Counted from the first letter of the stretch, positions 11,718 to 23,487 are shown. The stretch: 64,000 bases of DNA from Gymnothorax reevesii (GCA_029721435.1 CM056582.1:38398611-38462610); one strand, 5' to 3'. Numbers and translations are program-made. The notes: generated by a model not told the origin, from the sequence alone.

Positions 11718-13300
11718 TACAAAACCCAAAACCAGTGAAGTTGGCATGTTATGTAAATCGTAGATAAAAACAGAATACAATGATTTGCAAATCCTTTTCA
11801 ACTTATATTCAATTGAATACACTGCAAAGACAAGATGTTTAATGTTCAAACTGAGAAACTTTTTTTTTTTTTTTGCAAATAATCATTAACTTAGAATTTA
11901 AAGGCAGCAACACATTGCAAAAAAGTTGGCACAGGGGCCTTTTTACCACTGTGTTACATCGCATTTCCTTTTAAACAACACTCAGTAAACGTTTGGGAAC
12001 TGAGGAGACCGATTTTTGAAGCTTTTCAGGTGGAACTCTTTCCCATTCTTGCTTGATGTACAGCTTAAGTTGTTCAACAGTCCGGGGTCTCCGTTGTCAT
12101 ATTTTACGCTTCATAATGCGCCACACATTTTCAATGGGAGAAAGGTCTGGACTACTGGCAGGCCAGTCTAGTACCCGCACTCTTTTACTACGGAGTCATG
12201 CTGTTGTAACACGTGCAGAATGTGGCTTGGCTTTGTCTTGCTGAAATAAGCAGGGGCATCCATGAAAAAGACGTTGCTTGGATGGCAACATATGTTGCTC
12301 CAAAACCTGTATGTACCTTTCAGCATTAATGGTGCCTTCACATATGTGTAAGTTGCCCATGCCTTGGGCACTAATACACCCCCATACCATCACAGAAGCT
12401 GGCTTTTGAACTTTGCGCCTATAACAGTCCGGATGGTTCTTTTCCTCTTTGGTCCAGAGGACACGACGTTCACAGTTTCCAAAAACAATTTGAAATGTGG
12501 ACTCGTCAGACCACAGAACACTTTTCCACTTTGCATCAGTCCATCTTAGATGAGCTTGGGCCCAGCGAAGCCAGCGGTGTTTCTGGGTGCTGTTGATAAA
12601 TGGCTTTCGCTTTGCATTGTAGAGTTTTACCTTGCACTTGCAGATGTAGCGACGAACTGTAGTTACTGACAGTGGTTTTCTGAAGTGTTCCTGAGCCCAT
12701 GTGGTGATGTCCTTTACACACTGATGTCGGTTTTTGATGCAGTACCGCCTGAGGGATCGAAGGTCACGGGCATTCAATGTTGGTTTTCGGCCTTGTTGTT
12801 TACGTGCAGTGATTTCTCCAGATTCTCTGAACCTTTTGACGATATTAAGGACCGTAGATGATGAAATCCCTAAATTTCTTGCAATAGCTCGTTGAGGAAT
12901 GTTGTTTTTAAACTGTTCGACAATCAGCTCACGCATTTGTTCACTAAGTGGTGACCCTCGCCCCATCCTTGTTTGTGAATGACTGAGCATTTCAGCGAAG
13001 CTGCTTTTATACCCAATCATGGCACCCACCTGTTCCCAATTAGCCCGTTCACCTGTGGGACGTTCCAAATAAGTGTTTGATGAGCATTCCTCAACTCTCT
13101 CAGTCGTTTTTGCCACTTGTGCCAGATTTTTTGAAACATGTTGCAGGAATCAAATTCCAAATGAGCTAATATTTGCAAAAACTTACAAAGTTTACCTGTT
13201 AAAACATTAAGTAACTTGTCTTTGCAGTGTATTCCTTTGAATATAGGTTGAAAAGGATTTGCAAATCATTGTATTCTGTTTTTATTTACGATTTACATAA
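11718..13300 (-). mobile_element. Tc1-like transposon A, right end truncated
   Basis: The left terminal repeat starts TACAAAACCCAAAACCAGTG. The right end is its inverted copy but stops at '...gatttacataa' (13300), lacking the outer ~35 bp present at both ends of sister copy B (14387-15132). It carries one minus-strand transposase pseudogene filling most of the element. The abrupt loss of the outer terminus suggests a deletion or recombination breakpoint at 13300. Confidence 0.9.
11971..13116 (-). pseudogene. Tc1-like DD34E transposase with two premature TGA stops
   Basis: From ATG at 13116 to the natural stop at 11971-11973 the minus-strand frame is continuous except for two TGA codons, at 12196-12198 (where relatives have Trp) and 12097-12099 (likely former Arg, CGA to TGA). 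An N-terminal helix-turn-helix region (QRAIARNLGISSSTVLNIV) is followed by catalytic Asp in LWSDESTF, second Asp in FQQDKAKPHS, and Glu in LSPIENVW 34 residues later. The enzyme would cut and rejoin the element at TA sites; this copy cannot make a full protein without readthrough. Confidence 0.9.
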
Positions 13301-14386
13301 GCGACCGGTCCATGCGAGCATAAAGTTGCCGTACAGTCGCTACTATGTTCGAAGTCCAAAATTAGCTCTCATTTTGTGTAGTATACAATGCAAGAACGCG
13401 TAAAACACGCGTTTACGACCAATGCAAACTTTTCGTTTTGCAATCCCGGATGAGATCAGAGCTTTGTTCACGGAAAAGTTAAAAACCCACAAAATCTGAA
13501 CAGTTTGTGTCAAATCATTTTATTGAGTATGTAGAAAATGTATCGATAAGAATATTTGTCCCAAATAAGACAACTAACTATAACTTGTCTTTCTTTCACA
13601 AATCGGCTGTTGAAATAAGGAGTGAAACAAAGTCATTTTCTGCGCTAGCTCCGGCGCAACTTCTCATACATTGCAGCCGATTAGCCAATCGCAAGTTGAA
13701 GGAGAGGTCTCAAAATGTCTAGTTTCTTCATTTTTTTTTTTTTTTGCTAATATGACATACAATTACGAAAGTTAAATGCTGGATTCGTGAATTACAGGCA
13801 ATGATGCATGTCTACTGCTTTTTTTTCCTAAGTAAACCTTTTAGGAAACTGCTAGTAAAATCAAAAAGATGTGATTTGAGAAGTCTATAAACAGTCCAAC
13901 TGCACAAGATTTGATGCTTGTGAATCACAGAGTTTAATCTGATGTGACAGACTCAAAAACAATGGCGTAGGGGCATTTTAGGACAAATTACCCCACGGGG
14001 TTCAATAAAGTATATCTCTCTTATCTTAGGACTAGTAATGATAATACTAGATGCAATAATGGGTTTAAAACAGGTAATGTTAAATAGGTGAGCAAATCAT
14101 GTTATGTAAGGAGCTACCATTAATAGCTTAGTCTCTCAAAAGTAAAAATGGGCTCACCAGTATGCCACAGGAACACTCTCGGTAAAAAAATTTGTAGGAT
14201 TTAGGGCACTTCATTCTTGACAGTGTGAAATAAAAGAAAAAGATGGAAGGAGTCCAATTGAATCCCAATACTTAAAGGGTAAGGCCAAAAACCACTTCTG
14301 ATTGGGCACGATTTTCGATCCCTTTGGATCCCTGTCTTAAGAACCGTAATGCTGCATTAATGAGTATCGTGACAAGGGCTAGGAAG
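13301..14386. other. Non-coding spacer between Tc1 copies A and B
   Basis: No gene or recognisable repeat, apart from a T run near 13732-13746. Confidence 0.4.
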
Positions 14387-15132
14387 TACAAAACCCAAAA
14401 CCAGTGAAGTTGGCACGTTGTGTAAATTGTAAAAAAAAACAGAATACAATGATTTGCAAATCCTTATCAACCTATATTCAATGGAATACACTGCAAAGAC
14501 AAGTTATTTAATGTTCGAACAGGTAAACTTTCAAATTTTTTGCAAATATTAGCTCATTTGGAATTTGATGCCTGCAACATGTTTCAAAAAAAGCTGGCAC
14601 AAGTGACAAAAAAGACTGAGAGAGTTGAGGATTGCTCATCAATCACTTATTTGGAACATCCTCAACGAGCTATTGCAAGAAATTTAGGGATTTCATCATC
14701 TACGGTCTGTAATATCGTCAAAAGGTTCAGAGAATTTGGAGAAATCACTGCTCGTAAGCGACAAGGCCGAAAACCAACATTGAATGCTCGTGACTTTCGA
14801 TCCCTCAGGGATCTACTGCATCAAAAACCAACATCAGTGTGTAAAGGACATCACCGCATGGGCTCAGGAAAACTTCAGAAAACCACTGTCAGTAACTACA
14901 GTTCGTCGCTACATCTGTCAGTGCAAGTTAAAACAATGCCCGCAATTGCTGCCTTTAAATTCTAAGTTAATGATTATTTGCAAAAAAAAAAAGTTTCTGT
15001 TTGAACATGAAACATCTTGTCTTTGCAGTGTATTCAATTGAATATAAGTTGAAAAGGATTTGCAAATCATTGTATTCTGTTTTTATCTAAGATTTACATA
15101 ACGTGCCAACTTCACTGGTTTTGGGTTTTGTA
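14387..15132 (+). mobile_element. Tc1-like element B, internally deleted sister of A
   Basis: Both full terminal repeats are present (TACAAAACCCAAAACCAGTG at the left and its inverted copy at the right, each with the TA). Only part of the transposase remains: an N-terminal piece QRAIARNLGISSSTVCNIV joined after a deletion to the upstream leader, then HTH and linker residues ending near YICQCKLK. The catalytic domain is gone. It is a deletion derivative that could only move with transposase supplied in trans. It lies 1.1 kb from A in opposite orientation. Confidence 0.88.
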
Positions 15133-15134
15133 TT

Positions 15135-15330
15135 TTGAGAAACCTTTGTCAGTTAACACCATTTGCTGCTGTGTCCACAAATGCCAGTTAAGGCTTTATA
15201 ATGCAGGACCAAAGCCATCTACATCAACACTGTCCAAAAACACCTCCAACTTCTGTGTGCTTGACATCATTGTCAATGTTGGACGAGTCAATATTTCAAG
15301 TGGTTTTCAGAAAAGCCTGGCTGCATAAAC
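15135..15330 (+). pseudogene. Possible third Tc1 transposase relic
   Basis: The frame holds EKPLSVNTICCCVHKCQLRL followed by YNAGPKPSTS. This parallels RKPLSVTTVRRYICKCKVKL and YNAKRKPFIN of copy A's transposase, but is much more diverged. It directly abuts element B. Too short for a firm call. Confidence 0.45.
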
Positions 15331-17555
15331 AGTGAAGGTGCTAGACTGGCCTTCCTGGAGATCTAACCTGTTTATTTTTGAGGATATTTGGCGCATTGTG
15401 ACGTGAAATATGAAGCAAAGAAGGTCCTGTACAATATTGTGGAACTAAAAGACCTACATAATGGAAGGTTGTGAGGAAATTCCACTTGACAAACTACTGC
15501 TTTCATTGCCCTAACGCTAAATGACTGTACCTACTGTTGCGGATTATGTGGCAGTCATGAGACTATATTTTCAATAAGGACTTCAATTCGCATAGATTCT
15601 GAATGTGAATAGGAATATGTTCCACATTTGTCAGTATTTTATGAAATACACAATTCAAGGTCTTGCCAGGCCTGGCCAACAACAAGGGAAGATGCTGGTT
15701 GGGCAGAACCGGTTCAAATACATTTTGGCACAATTACACAAAGATGTGATTTTGTTCATGCTTGGTCATTTTTATGGGGACTGTAGTGTGTTTAATACCC
15801 AAAATGCCTTGCAAGGTCATAGAGTTGATAAAGCGAGCCCATAGAGGATTTGAGGCCGGGTTGGAAGTAAGGCTGGAAACAGTCTAGATCGCAGCCAGAA
15901 CAAGGGACCTCAATGCGCTGATCAGCCTGATCCTCTCGAAGGAGAGTTTCCCCTGATTGTGTGCTTGTCATTTGCAGTTTTAGCCAGAGAACTTGCTTCA
16001 GAATGAAGAGTTAGTGTGGCAAAAGCAAGCCAAAGCTGTTCTTCCCTTGGACATGTGGAGCTCAGCTCACCCCTATGGGTGGACATGCCAGTGGGGATTT
16101 AGCACACTTGTAGCAACTCTGCTAGATGGATTAAAATACTTTGCCCTTCCTCCCTGCCAAACCACGCTGAGACCCCTCTCCCGTTCTACCTCATCTTCCT
16201 GTGTCATGGCACCCCAGTGCACTTGCTGAATGTGGAGGGAATGAGAATTCGGGCAGTGAGCTTGATTAGAGGAATGGACAGACAGCTGCCATGCTGCTCG
16301 GTGAGACCAGAAGCTCAGATCAGAGTATGACTGGGTCATGTAGGGCTTTCAGCTTGGGAAGATAAGACCGCATTATTAGGGGTAGGTTATATCATACAGG
16401 CCTCTTAATTAAAACTGACTGCACGCCGGCCTCTCGATGTTGTGAATCGCACTGGATGCTTTGCCGCAAATCTGTCATAGTTTGCATTTATTTGTCATTT
16501 TGCGATGACTGTGTGCTGGCGTTTGGTCTGTGATGTTGAATACTAATCTTTTACAAAAAAAAAAAAATGCTGATGTCCTCCCCAACTCCTCAGCCTTTTC
16601 TCTCCTCCATGCCAAACTGTACCTCCGTCGTTTTCTGCTTCCATTTTAGGTTTTTTTTTGTTTGGTCTCTGACTTGCAAATGAAATTGTAGAATCATTGC
16701 AGCATTTGAATTGACAAATGTCTAAATTACCTCTTGAATTAAAATAGTGTTATATGTCATGAAGAATATGAAATTCATTAATAATATAAACAATTGAAAT
16801 ATACTGTTTATAAATGGTGTATATTGTAGTGCTGTATGTGTGTATCCACATCCAATATACAGTTTTAGTTTCTGTAATGTGATGCTCTCTCTGTACTGAG
16901 AACAATTTCCTGATGAAATGTGTGAACTGAATCTCCCAAAAGCAGTTATTTAATTGTGCCAAATGTGCTGTATTCGGAATGATATGAATGTTGGATGTCT
17001 GTTTTTGAATCTATTAAAGTATGTCAGAATGTGTCGGTGTGCTGATAGTGACCAGAAAAGAAGAACAAGAGTCATCAGAAGATGACATATCCCACCGGTT
17101 CCACATAATTCGTGATTTACTCATTGCAGGAGAATTGTATCCTCTTAATATCATCACTGTAGTAATTCTATACTCATAAAACAGATATATTTATCAAGGC
17201 AAGCATGTAATGATGAATGTTTTGATTCAGAACTAGTATTTTGTGTCATGAAGTGTGGGGAATACAATAATGTGAGATTTGCTATTACCACTGTATGAAA
17301 TGGAACACCTATTTCCGTGTATGTTAACATATACTTACCTTTATAAATAATCAATGATGTTACTTCCATAGTGATATCTTGTCTACCACAAACTTGACAG
17401 TGTTCTGTAACCCATTCTCTTTCAATAGCCATGGCTGGTGTGCTACTGAGTCCTAGGTAATTGACAGTTCTGTGTGTTCTTCATTCCATGGCTCGGATGT
17501 GAAATGCAACAAGGACATTTCACTCTATTTCACTTGTTCTGTGTGAGCCGAGACT
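15331..17555. other. Non-coding stretch
   Basis: No recognisable gene or repeat. There is an A run near 16555-16567. Short open frames look random. Confidence 0.4.
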
Positions 17556-18747
17556 TTTGGAGTTTTTGAAGTCTATAAGTGGCATAGTTCTTGAGTTCTG
17601 TCCCGGAAACGAGACAGAGTCCAATTTTAGGGCTGTTTTTGGTGAAAATTTCAATAATTATGGGCAGCATGGAACTGAAACTCCCAAAAGGCAGAACTAC
17701 ACCATAAGAGTAAGTTCCATAGTATATTTGAGGTTTGTAAGTGGTATAGTTTTTGAGTTCTGCTCCGGAAATGAAAATGATTACAGACGGACGGATGGAC
17801 GGATAAATTTTGGGCACCCTTATTTCAAAATGCCCAAAAGGCACAATGGGATCACTAGAATAACATGCGTACAAAATATGAAGTTTGTAAGTGGCAGAGT
17901 TTTTGAATTCTACTCTAGAGAAGGGACAAAGTCCAATTTTTGGGCTGTTTTTGGTATAAAAATCAAAAATTTTGGGCAAATTGGAACTGAAACCCCCAAA
18001 AGGCACAACTGCACCATAAGGGTAAGTTCCATACCAAATTTGAAGTTTCTAAGTGGCATAGTTTTTGAGTTCTGTCCCGGAAACGAGACAAAGTCCAATT
18101 TTAGGGCTGTTTTTGGTGAAAATTTCAAAAATTATGGGCAGCATGGTACTGAAACTCCCAAAAGGCAGAACTACACCATAAGAGTAAGTTCCATAGTATA
18201 TTTGAGGTTTGTAAGTGGTATAGTTTTTGAGTTCTGCTCCGGAAATGAAAATGATTACAGACGGACGGATGGACGGATAAATTTTGGGCACCTTTATTTC
18301 AAAATGCCCAAAAGGCACAATGGGATCACTAGAATAACATGCGTACAAAATATGAAGTTTGTAAGTGGCAGAGTTTTTGAATTCTACTCTAGAGAAGGGA
18401 CAAAGTCCAATTTTAGGGCTGTTTTTGGTATAAAAATCAAAAATTTTGGGCAGCATGGAACTGAAACCCCCAAAAGGCACAACTGCACCATAAGGGTAAG
18501 TTCCATACCAAATTTGAAGTTTCTAAGTGGCATAGTTTTTGAGTTCTGTCCCGGAAACGAGACAAAGTCCAATTTTAGGGCTGTTTTTGGTGAAAATTTC
18601 AAAAATTATGGGCAGCATGGAACTGAAACCCCCAAAAGGCACAACTACACCATAAGAGTAAGTTCGATAGCAAATTTGAAGTTTGTAAGTGGTATAGTGT
18701 TTGAGTTCTGCTCCGGAAATGAAAATGATTACGGACGGACGGACTGA
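17556..18747 (+). repeat. 474-bp-period tandem array of three related monomers
   Basis: The phrase 'ctgtcccggaaacgagac' recurs at 17598, 18072 and 18546, exactly 474 bases apart. Each period contains three related monomers of about 162, 150 and 162 bp, each with 'cccaaaaggcac/g' and 'tttttgagttctg' segments, giving about 2.5 periods. Since 474 is divisible by three, one plus-strand frame stays open for 396 codons, and minus-strand frames are long too. The monomers resemble the 3' part of SINE-like repeats that end in GGACGGACGGA. I read it as a non-coding satellite-like array. Confidence 0.85.
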
Positions 18748-19328
18748 CAGACGGACAGGGTGATGACTATGCCCCACGGTATTACATACCAATGGGATAA
18801 GAACAAGGAATAAATTCAGGCAATTTGCATGTAACCACCTCTACTCTCAGATATTGTATTACATATAAAGTCCGTCAAACATGATTAATGGCAATTTTAT
18901 GGCTACTTGCATGCAAGCCAGTATGTTCAGTGAGAAAAATTGCAGTGATAAGGGTGTTTTTAGTGATTTAACAGTTCAGTCAGGAATATTTGGAGATTTA
19001 CGAAGTTATTTTAGCTGTGTTTAACACCCCACTGAAGTTGAAATTACATCGGGAATATGAGATGAAACCACAGACATTCAGTTTAATTTGGCGGGTATAA
19101 TTATTCAGATCAGGTAAAATGTGGACGGGACCAAAAGTTATTGGCAGTTGGTCACATAGCTGTTACATGGCTGGGTGTGTGTCATTCTCTCATCATTTAA
19201 TTCACATTTATTTGTTGTGGCATTTGCATTTAGAATTTGTTGCTGTTTACTCTTGATATTAAATGTCACTGTCCTTGAGGCAAGTTATCATTAGGCCGAC
19301 CTATCACGACGAACCTATCAAAGAAAAT
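18748..19328. other. Array edge and non-coding spacer
   Basis: The array ends in GACAGACGGACAGGG and GACTATGCCCCACGG, a SINE-like tail. The remainder shows nothing recognisable. Confidence 0.4.
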
Positions 19329-19602
19329 TGTCCATCCACCCATTATCTTTACCGCTTCCTCGTGGGGGAGCTGGAGCCTATCCCAGCACCCTGCACAGCT
19401 TGCAAATCTATCAAAGGGCACACATGCTTATGGGTAATTTAAAATTCCTGATTAACCTGATATGCATGTCTTTGGGAGGAAACCCATGTGAACACAGGGA
19501 GAAGATGCAAACTCCACGCAGAAAGGCTCCAGGACAGATCCAAACCCACAACCTTCTTGCTTTGAGGCAATAGTGCTACCCACTGCACCACCATCACTTG
19601 TA
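19329..19602 (+). mobile_element. L2-type LINE 3' tail fragment
   Basis: Contains the familiar 3' segments CATCCACCCATTATCTTTAC, GGAGCTGGAGCCTATCCCAG, TGCATGTCTTTGGGAGGAAA, GATGCAAACTCCACGCAGAA and a tail ending CCACTGCACCACC. This is the 3' UTR consensus of fish L2-type LINEs. No coding part is attached. Confidence 0.75.
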
Positions 19603-19691
19603 TTTAGATCAACTATTTGTTTATATTTATCTCAAGAAAAAAAGGCAGTCGTTAATTACTTGGGCACCATGAAATCTTGTAATGAAATTAC

Positions 19692-19694
<3 letters not shown>

Positions 19695-19722
<28 letters not shown>
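19695..19722. repeat. (TA)n microsatellite
   Basis: Uninterrupted run of TA dinucleotides. Confidence 0.9.
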
Positions 19723-19727
<5 letters not shown>

Positions 19728-19825
19728 GTATGTATATGTAGTCGTTAATATCCTCAGCCAGCATGAAATCCTGCATTCAAACCAAGTCGAGATCATGGCC
19801 AGTGACGCGCAAAATTTCATTCATC

Positions 19826-19970
19826 TTAAGCTGCTTTCACACCGGACGCAGAACAAATTTTTCGCACAGCAGATTACATTAAAAGTCAATGCAAAGATGC
19901 AAAACGCGTGTATTCGCGTCTTTGCATTGACTTTGAATGTAATCTGTCGCGCGGAGTGAAAGCGGCTTAA
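19826..19970. mobile_element. 137-bp fold-back MITE flanked by TTAA
   Basis: Between TTAA (19826-19829) and TTAA (19967-19970) the sequence is one long imperfect palindrome. The left arm starts GCTGCTTTCACACC, and the right arm ends GAGTGAAAGCGGC. Both arms carry 'gcagattacatt.aaagtcaatgcaaaga' in inverted form. A TTAA target duplication is typical of piggyBac and Kolobok groups. Confidence 0.75.
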
Positions 19971-19972
19971 GT

Positions 19973-20157
19973 CAGAGGTCTCAAACTCAGGTCCTGGGGG
20001 GCCGTTAGTTGTGCAGCTTTTTGGTTTGTTCCTGCTCTTACGAGCGTAATTTAAGTCATTGGTGACAGGGTCTGCGTACCTTGCTTAAGAGGTCTGAGAT
20101 AGCAGCTGAATAATTGGAAATCCCAAAAATCTCGAAAACTGGATTTTGAGACCTCTG
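19973..20157. mobile_element. 185-bp hAT-type MITE
   Basis: The left end CAGAGGTCTCAAACTC and inverted right end (reverse complement CAGAGGTCTCAAAATC) match at 15 of 16. The inner left sequence GGTCCTGGGGGGCCG is typical of short non-autonomous hAT copies. The 8-base flanks do not match, so the duplication has decayed. Confidence 0.65.
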
Positions 20158-20416
20158 ATCCAGGAAAAATAGTTTCTGAAAAACTTGTCCCTACTCATCT
20201 GGATGGACGAACAGATAGGGCGGGCTCCATTGCAATATTCAGCACTCCACTTATTTTGTGAAATAATTAAGCACTGGTCAACTGGGTACACCAAAAGACC
20301 AAGAAGACCACGGATGACTGCATTCTTTCCTTAGGGAAGAAAAACAACAGTTGGCAAGACGGGAAGTAAACCATTGTTAACTCTCAAAAACAGGAAGTTT
20401 AGTGCTGTGCAAAATA
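20158..20416. other. Non-coding spacer
   Basis: Nothing recognisable. Confidence 0.4.
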
Positions 20417-20715
20417 TGCTGAACAAAAAGTTAAGGGAATATTAATCGTCAAAGTATAACACCAAGTCAGTTATACTTCAGGGATATCATTCTGTCCATT
20501 TCGGAAGCACAAGTGATTGTGAATCAATTTCACCTGCTTTGTTGGAAATTAAACGGATAACAGGTAGCTACAATGGCGGGGCAAAAGTGAGACAATTCCC
20601 AAAAAGGGAATGGTAGTGCATGTGATGGCCACAGACAACTGCTCTCCCCTAATCCTTCCTGACAGATTATTCTCTGGTTTTGTGTTCTAGTGGTGTTCTT
20701 GTCGCAAAGGGTAGC

Positions 20716-22051
20716 ATGAGGCGGTACCTGCAGCCCAATCAGGTTGCACAGATAATCCAGCTCCTGCAGGATGGCACATCCATATGTGGAGGTGCAAGAA
20801 GGTTTGCTGTGTCTCCCAGCACAGTCTCAAGAGCAGAGTGGAGATACCAGGAGACCGTTACACAATGAGAGCTGGACAGGGCTGTAGAAGGGCATCAGCC
20901 CAGCAGCAGGACAGTATCTGCTCCTTTGTGTGGGAGGAATAGGTGGAGCACTGCCAGAGCCCTACAAAATAACCTCCAGCCGGCTACTGGGATGCATGTT
21001 TCTGAGCTCACTCCCATGAGGGCGTTATGAGGGCCTAATGTCCTCTAGTGGGCCCTGTGCTCACAGCCCAGGACCGTGCAGCTCGATTGGCATTCGCCAG
21101 AGATCACCAGCATCAGCAGCTCCGCCAGTGGCACCCCGTTCTCTTCACAGATGAGAGCAAGTTCACACTGGGCATGTGTGATAGGTAAGAAAGAGTCTGG
21201 AGACACCGTGGTGAAAATAATGCAACCTGTAACATCCTCCAGCGTGACTGATTTAGCCAAGGTCGCAGCTACCCATTTTCGGGGGGGTATGCAGCAACAA
21301 CAACAGTGCCCCTCCAACACCTACACCCAGTGTTCTTCACTTAATTTTTCAATGACCGAGCGGTAGGGGGCATTCTTTTGCGAGCAGGTGGGGCGTGGGT
21401 CTTATTTCGTTGATATTGTGCACTCAATTGTGCGTATTCCAGTACTCTTTAAATTCTTTAATCTTGTCAATATCATAATCTTGTATCCTCATCTGCTTGC
21501 GGCCAATTGTTTTGGCGCCCCCCTTCGTGTAGCGCCCCTATGCACTGCATAAACTGCATACCCACTTTTTGCGCCACTGAATTTAGTGATGGGTTAGAGA
21601 TGGTCTGGGGATGCATACCCTTGAAGGGTTGCACAGCCCTCCATGTCAGAGCCCGCAGTGCCCTGACTGCTGTTGGGCACTGGGATGAAATCCTTAGAGC
21701 GACTGTCAGAGCTGATGCTGGTGCGGTGGGTCCTGAGCTCCTTCTGGTACAGGACCAGGCCCGGCCTCTAGGTCACAGTGTGTAGGCAGTTCCTGGATGA
21801 GGAAGGCATTGATGCCATAGACTGGCCCTCTCCTTCACCTGACCTAAATCCTATTGAGCACCTGTGGGACGTAATGAATCGATGCATCCGACTCTGCCAA
21901 GTACCGCCACAAACTGTGCAGGAGGTCACCGATGCCCTCCAGGTCTGGGATGAGATCCCACAGGACCCCATCTGCAGACTCATCAGTAGCTGCTCAGACG
22001 TTGTTGGGACTGTATACAGGCATGCGGGGCCACACACACGTCACATTTTGA
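20716..22051 (+). pseudogene. Tc1-like transposase of element C
   Basis: It begins at ATG 20716 with MRRYLQPNQVAQIIQLLQDG and a helix-turn-helix (ARRFAVSPSTVSRA). An early stop falls at 20866. Later frames give the first catalytic Asp block (VLFTDESKFTLG), the second (LLVQDQARPLGH) and the Glu block (DLNPIEHLWDVMNRC). It ends RGHTHVTF with TGA at 22049-22051. At least two frameshifts and a 322-bp insertion (21258-21579) interrupt it. The catalytic residues survive but the reading frame does not. Confidence 0.82.
21258..21579. mobile_element. hAT-type MITE inside the Tc1 C transposase
   Basis: The sequence interrupts the transposase and has no relation to it. Its right end, read inverted, is CAGTGGCGCAAAAAGTGG, a hAT-type terminus; the left end CAAGGTCGCAG matches it partly. 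Flanks are GATTTAGC and AATTTAGT, an 8-bp duplication with six shared bases. The transposase reads on after removal. Confidence 0.6.
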
Positions 22052-22054
22052 GTT

Positions 22055-22496
22055 TATGACTTGGAAAAAATCACAACAAAGAAAACCAGCAATGACAAAA
22101 ACAAATTTATCTTCCCAAAAAAAAGTTCTACAAAAAAATATCCACTGTTCAATCCTCTAATAAGTCAATGATGCCACTAATTAACTCTGTTGCCAAAATA
22201 AAACTCTGCTTCTGCTCTGCTGCGCTTAAAATCACGGCATTTATATAGACTAGCAACATTCTGGAAAGATCCACAGGATTCTGGGGTAATCCTGCCCCCT
22301 CCAGGCAGGGAGGTGCCAGAAGCTTCTAGAAAGTACTAGTCTATTACATCAGATCATATTTTGCTACAGACACACCACTAGAGGGTGCCAAATGAACAAA
22401 ATGAATAGCTAACCAGCAAGGCAGTAAAAACAGCATGTAACAAATCTCCATTTACAAATGAAATATAATGCTGTACATAAAATACGCATACATAAC
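22055..22496 (-). repeat. 3' LTR of the Gmr1-like element
   Basis: It starts TATGACTTGG on the plus strand and ends ACGCATACATAAC. It matches the copy at 30397-30842 along its length with scattered substitutions and small indels, including the 'ggaaagatccacaggattc' segment. Exact outer bases are uncertain by a few positions because the termini are not a clean TG...CA. Confidence 0.85.
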
Positions 22497-22509
22497 TCCT
22501 CCCCTCTTT
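22497..22509 (-). promoter_or_regulatory. Polypurine tract of the Gmr1-like element
   Basis: Minus strand AAAGAGGGGAGGA lies directly against the 3' LTR, where plus-strand DNA synthesis would be primed. Confidence 0.75.
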
Positions 22510-22714
22510 AAGAAAAGAAAGGTTTGCTAAAAGCTTTCTTTTGTTAAGATTAACACAGTTTTATAATCAGTATAATCTTGAAATTTACACGAAAGTATCA
22601 TTGATCATTATAACAATCATATACATAACAAACAGTACAATTTTCACAATCAAATAGAAAAGTAAAATTACATCTTTACAATTAAATCTTTATTTTAAAG
22701 AAATAAAATTACAT

Positions 22715-23230
22715 GCGTGAAAGTGCATCTGGGATTACATCATCTTTTCTCCTGATGAGAGAAATATCCAAATCATACTCTTGCAAAAGTAAACTTCATA
22801 AGTAGTAATCTTAGATTCTTGTTTTTGATCTTATACAAGAATGTGAGGGGATTGTGATCACTGAAGTCCTTGATGGAAGCAGCTGAACAAGTCAGACTTC
22901 AAAATGTTGTAAAGCCAAAACAAGTGCCAAACATTCTTGTTCAATTTTTGAATAGTTTTTCTGATGTATATTAAACTTTTTGGAAAAGTAACAAACAGGA
23001 TGATCTACTCCATCAGTGTCTTCTTGCTGCAAAACTTCACCTGCACCAATGTCACTGGCATCAATCGCCAACTTGAACTCCTTTTTGAAATTAGGAGATA
23101 AAAGTACTGGTGCATTTTTGAGGGTAACTTTCAGCTGGTCAAAGGAATTTTGACATTTTTCATCCCAAACAAATTTTGCATTTTTCTTCAGTAAATTTGT
23201 CAAAGGTTCAAAAATTGAGACATTTTTTCA
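22715..23230 (-). pseudogene. RT end and RNase H domain of the Gmr1-like element
   Basis: The minus-strand frame at 22892-23203 contains the RT-RNase H connection and RNase H start: KLAIDASDIGAGEVLQQ holds the first catalytic Asp, and KIEQECLALVLALQHF the Glu region. After a frameshift the RNase H tail continues to about 22715, with an IRRKDDVIPDALSR-type ending. The domain would remove RNA from the RNA-DNA hybrid during reverse transcription. Frameshifts make it non-functional. It lies downstream of integrase, unlike ordinary gypsy pol. Confidence 0.82.
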
Positions 23231-23475
23231 GAAGTTTCTGTAGTCGCCAGCCATCCCTAGAAATCTCATTAGTTGTCTTTTAGTTGCTCAGGAAATTCAG
23301 TGATAACTTTTACTTTTGGATCAGTTGGTTTGACTTCTTGTTTAAGGTATTTCTGCTTCTCTGGATTCATTTTGTTAGGATGCTGTTTTACAGGCTTGGC
23401 ATCATCTTGTAGGATGACATCATGGTAAACCATCAGTCCTTGATGGAACGTCAGTGAATATGTGACTATATACAA
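23231..23475 (-). pseudogene. Reverse transcriptase remnant with palm deleted
   Basis: This minus-strand frame begins with the RT N-terminal region (YHDVILQDDAKPVKQHP, MNPEKQKYLKQEV). Within a few residues it jumps to the segment normally found just after the catalytic core (KVKVITEFPEQLK). The fingers and palm, including the catalytic YxDD box, are missing, so the deletion removed most of the enzyme. A frameshift then separates it from the RNase H part. Confidence 0.78.
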
Positions 23476-23487
23476 ATATGAGCTGCT

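Noticed and set aside
17557..18747. 396-codon plus-strand frame as a protein-coding gene
   Set aside because: The frame is an effect of a 474-base tandem period divisible by three. Minus-strand frames are also long, and monomers match SINE-like non-coding ends.
21076..21366. Separate gene in 21.0-21.4 kb
   Set aside because: It mixes a frame-shifted Tc1 transposase with the inserted hAT MITE.
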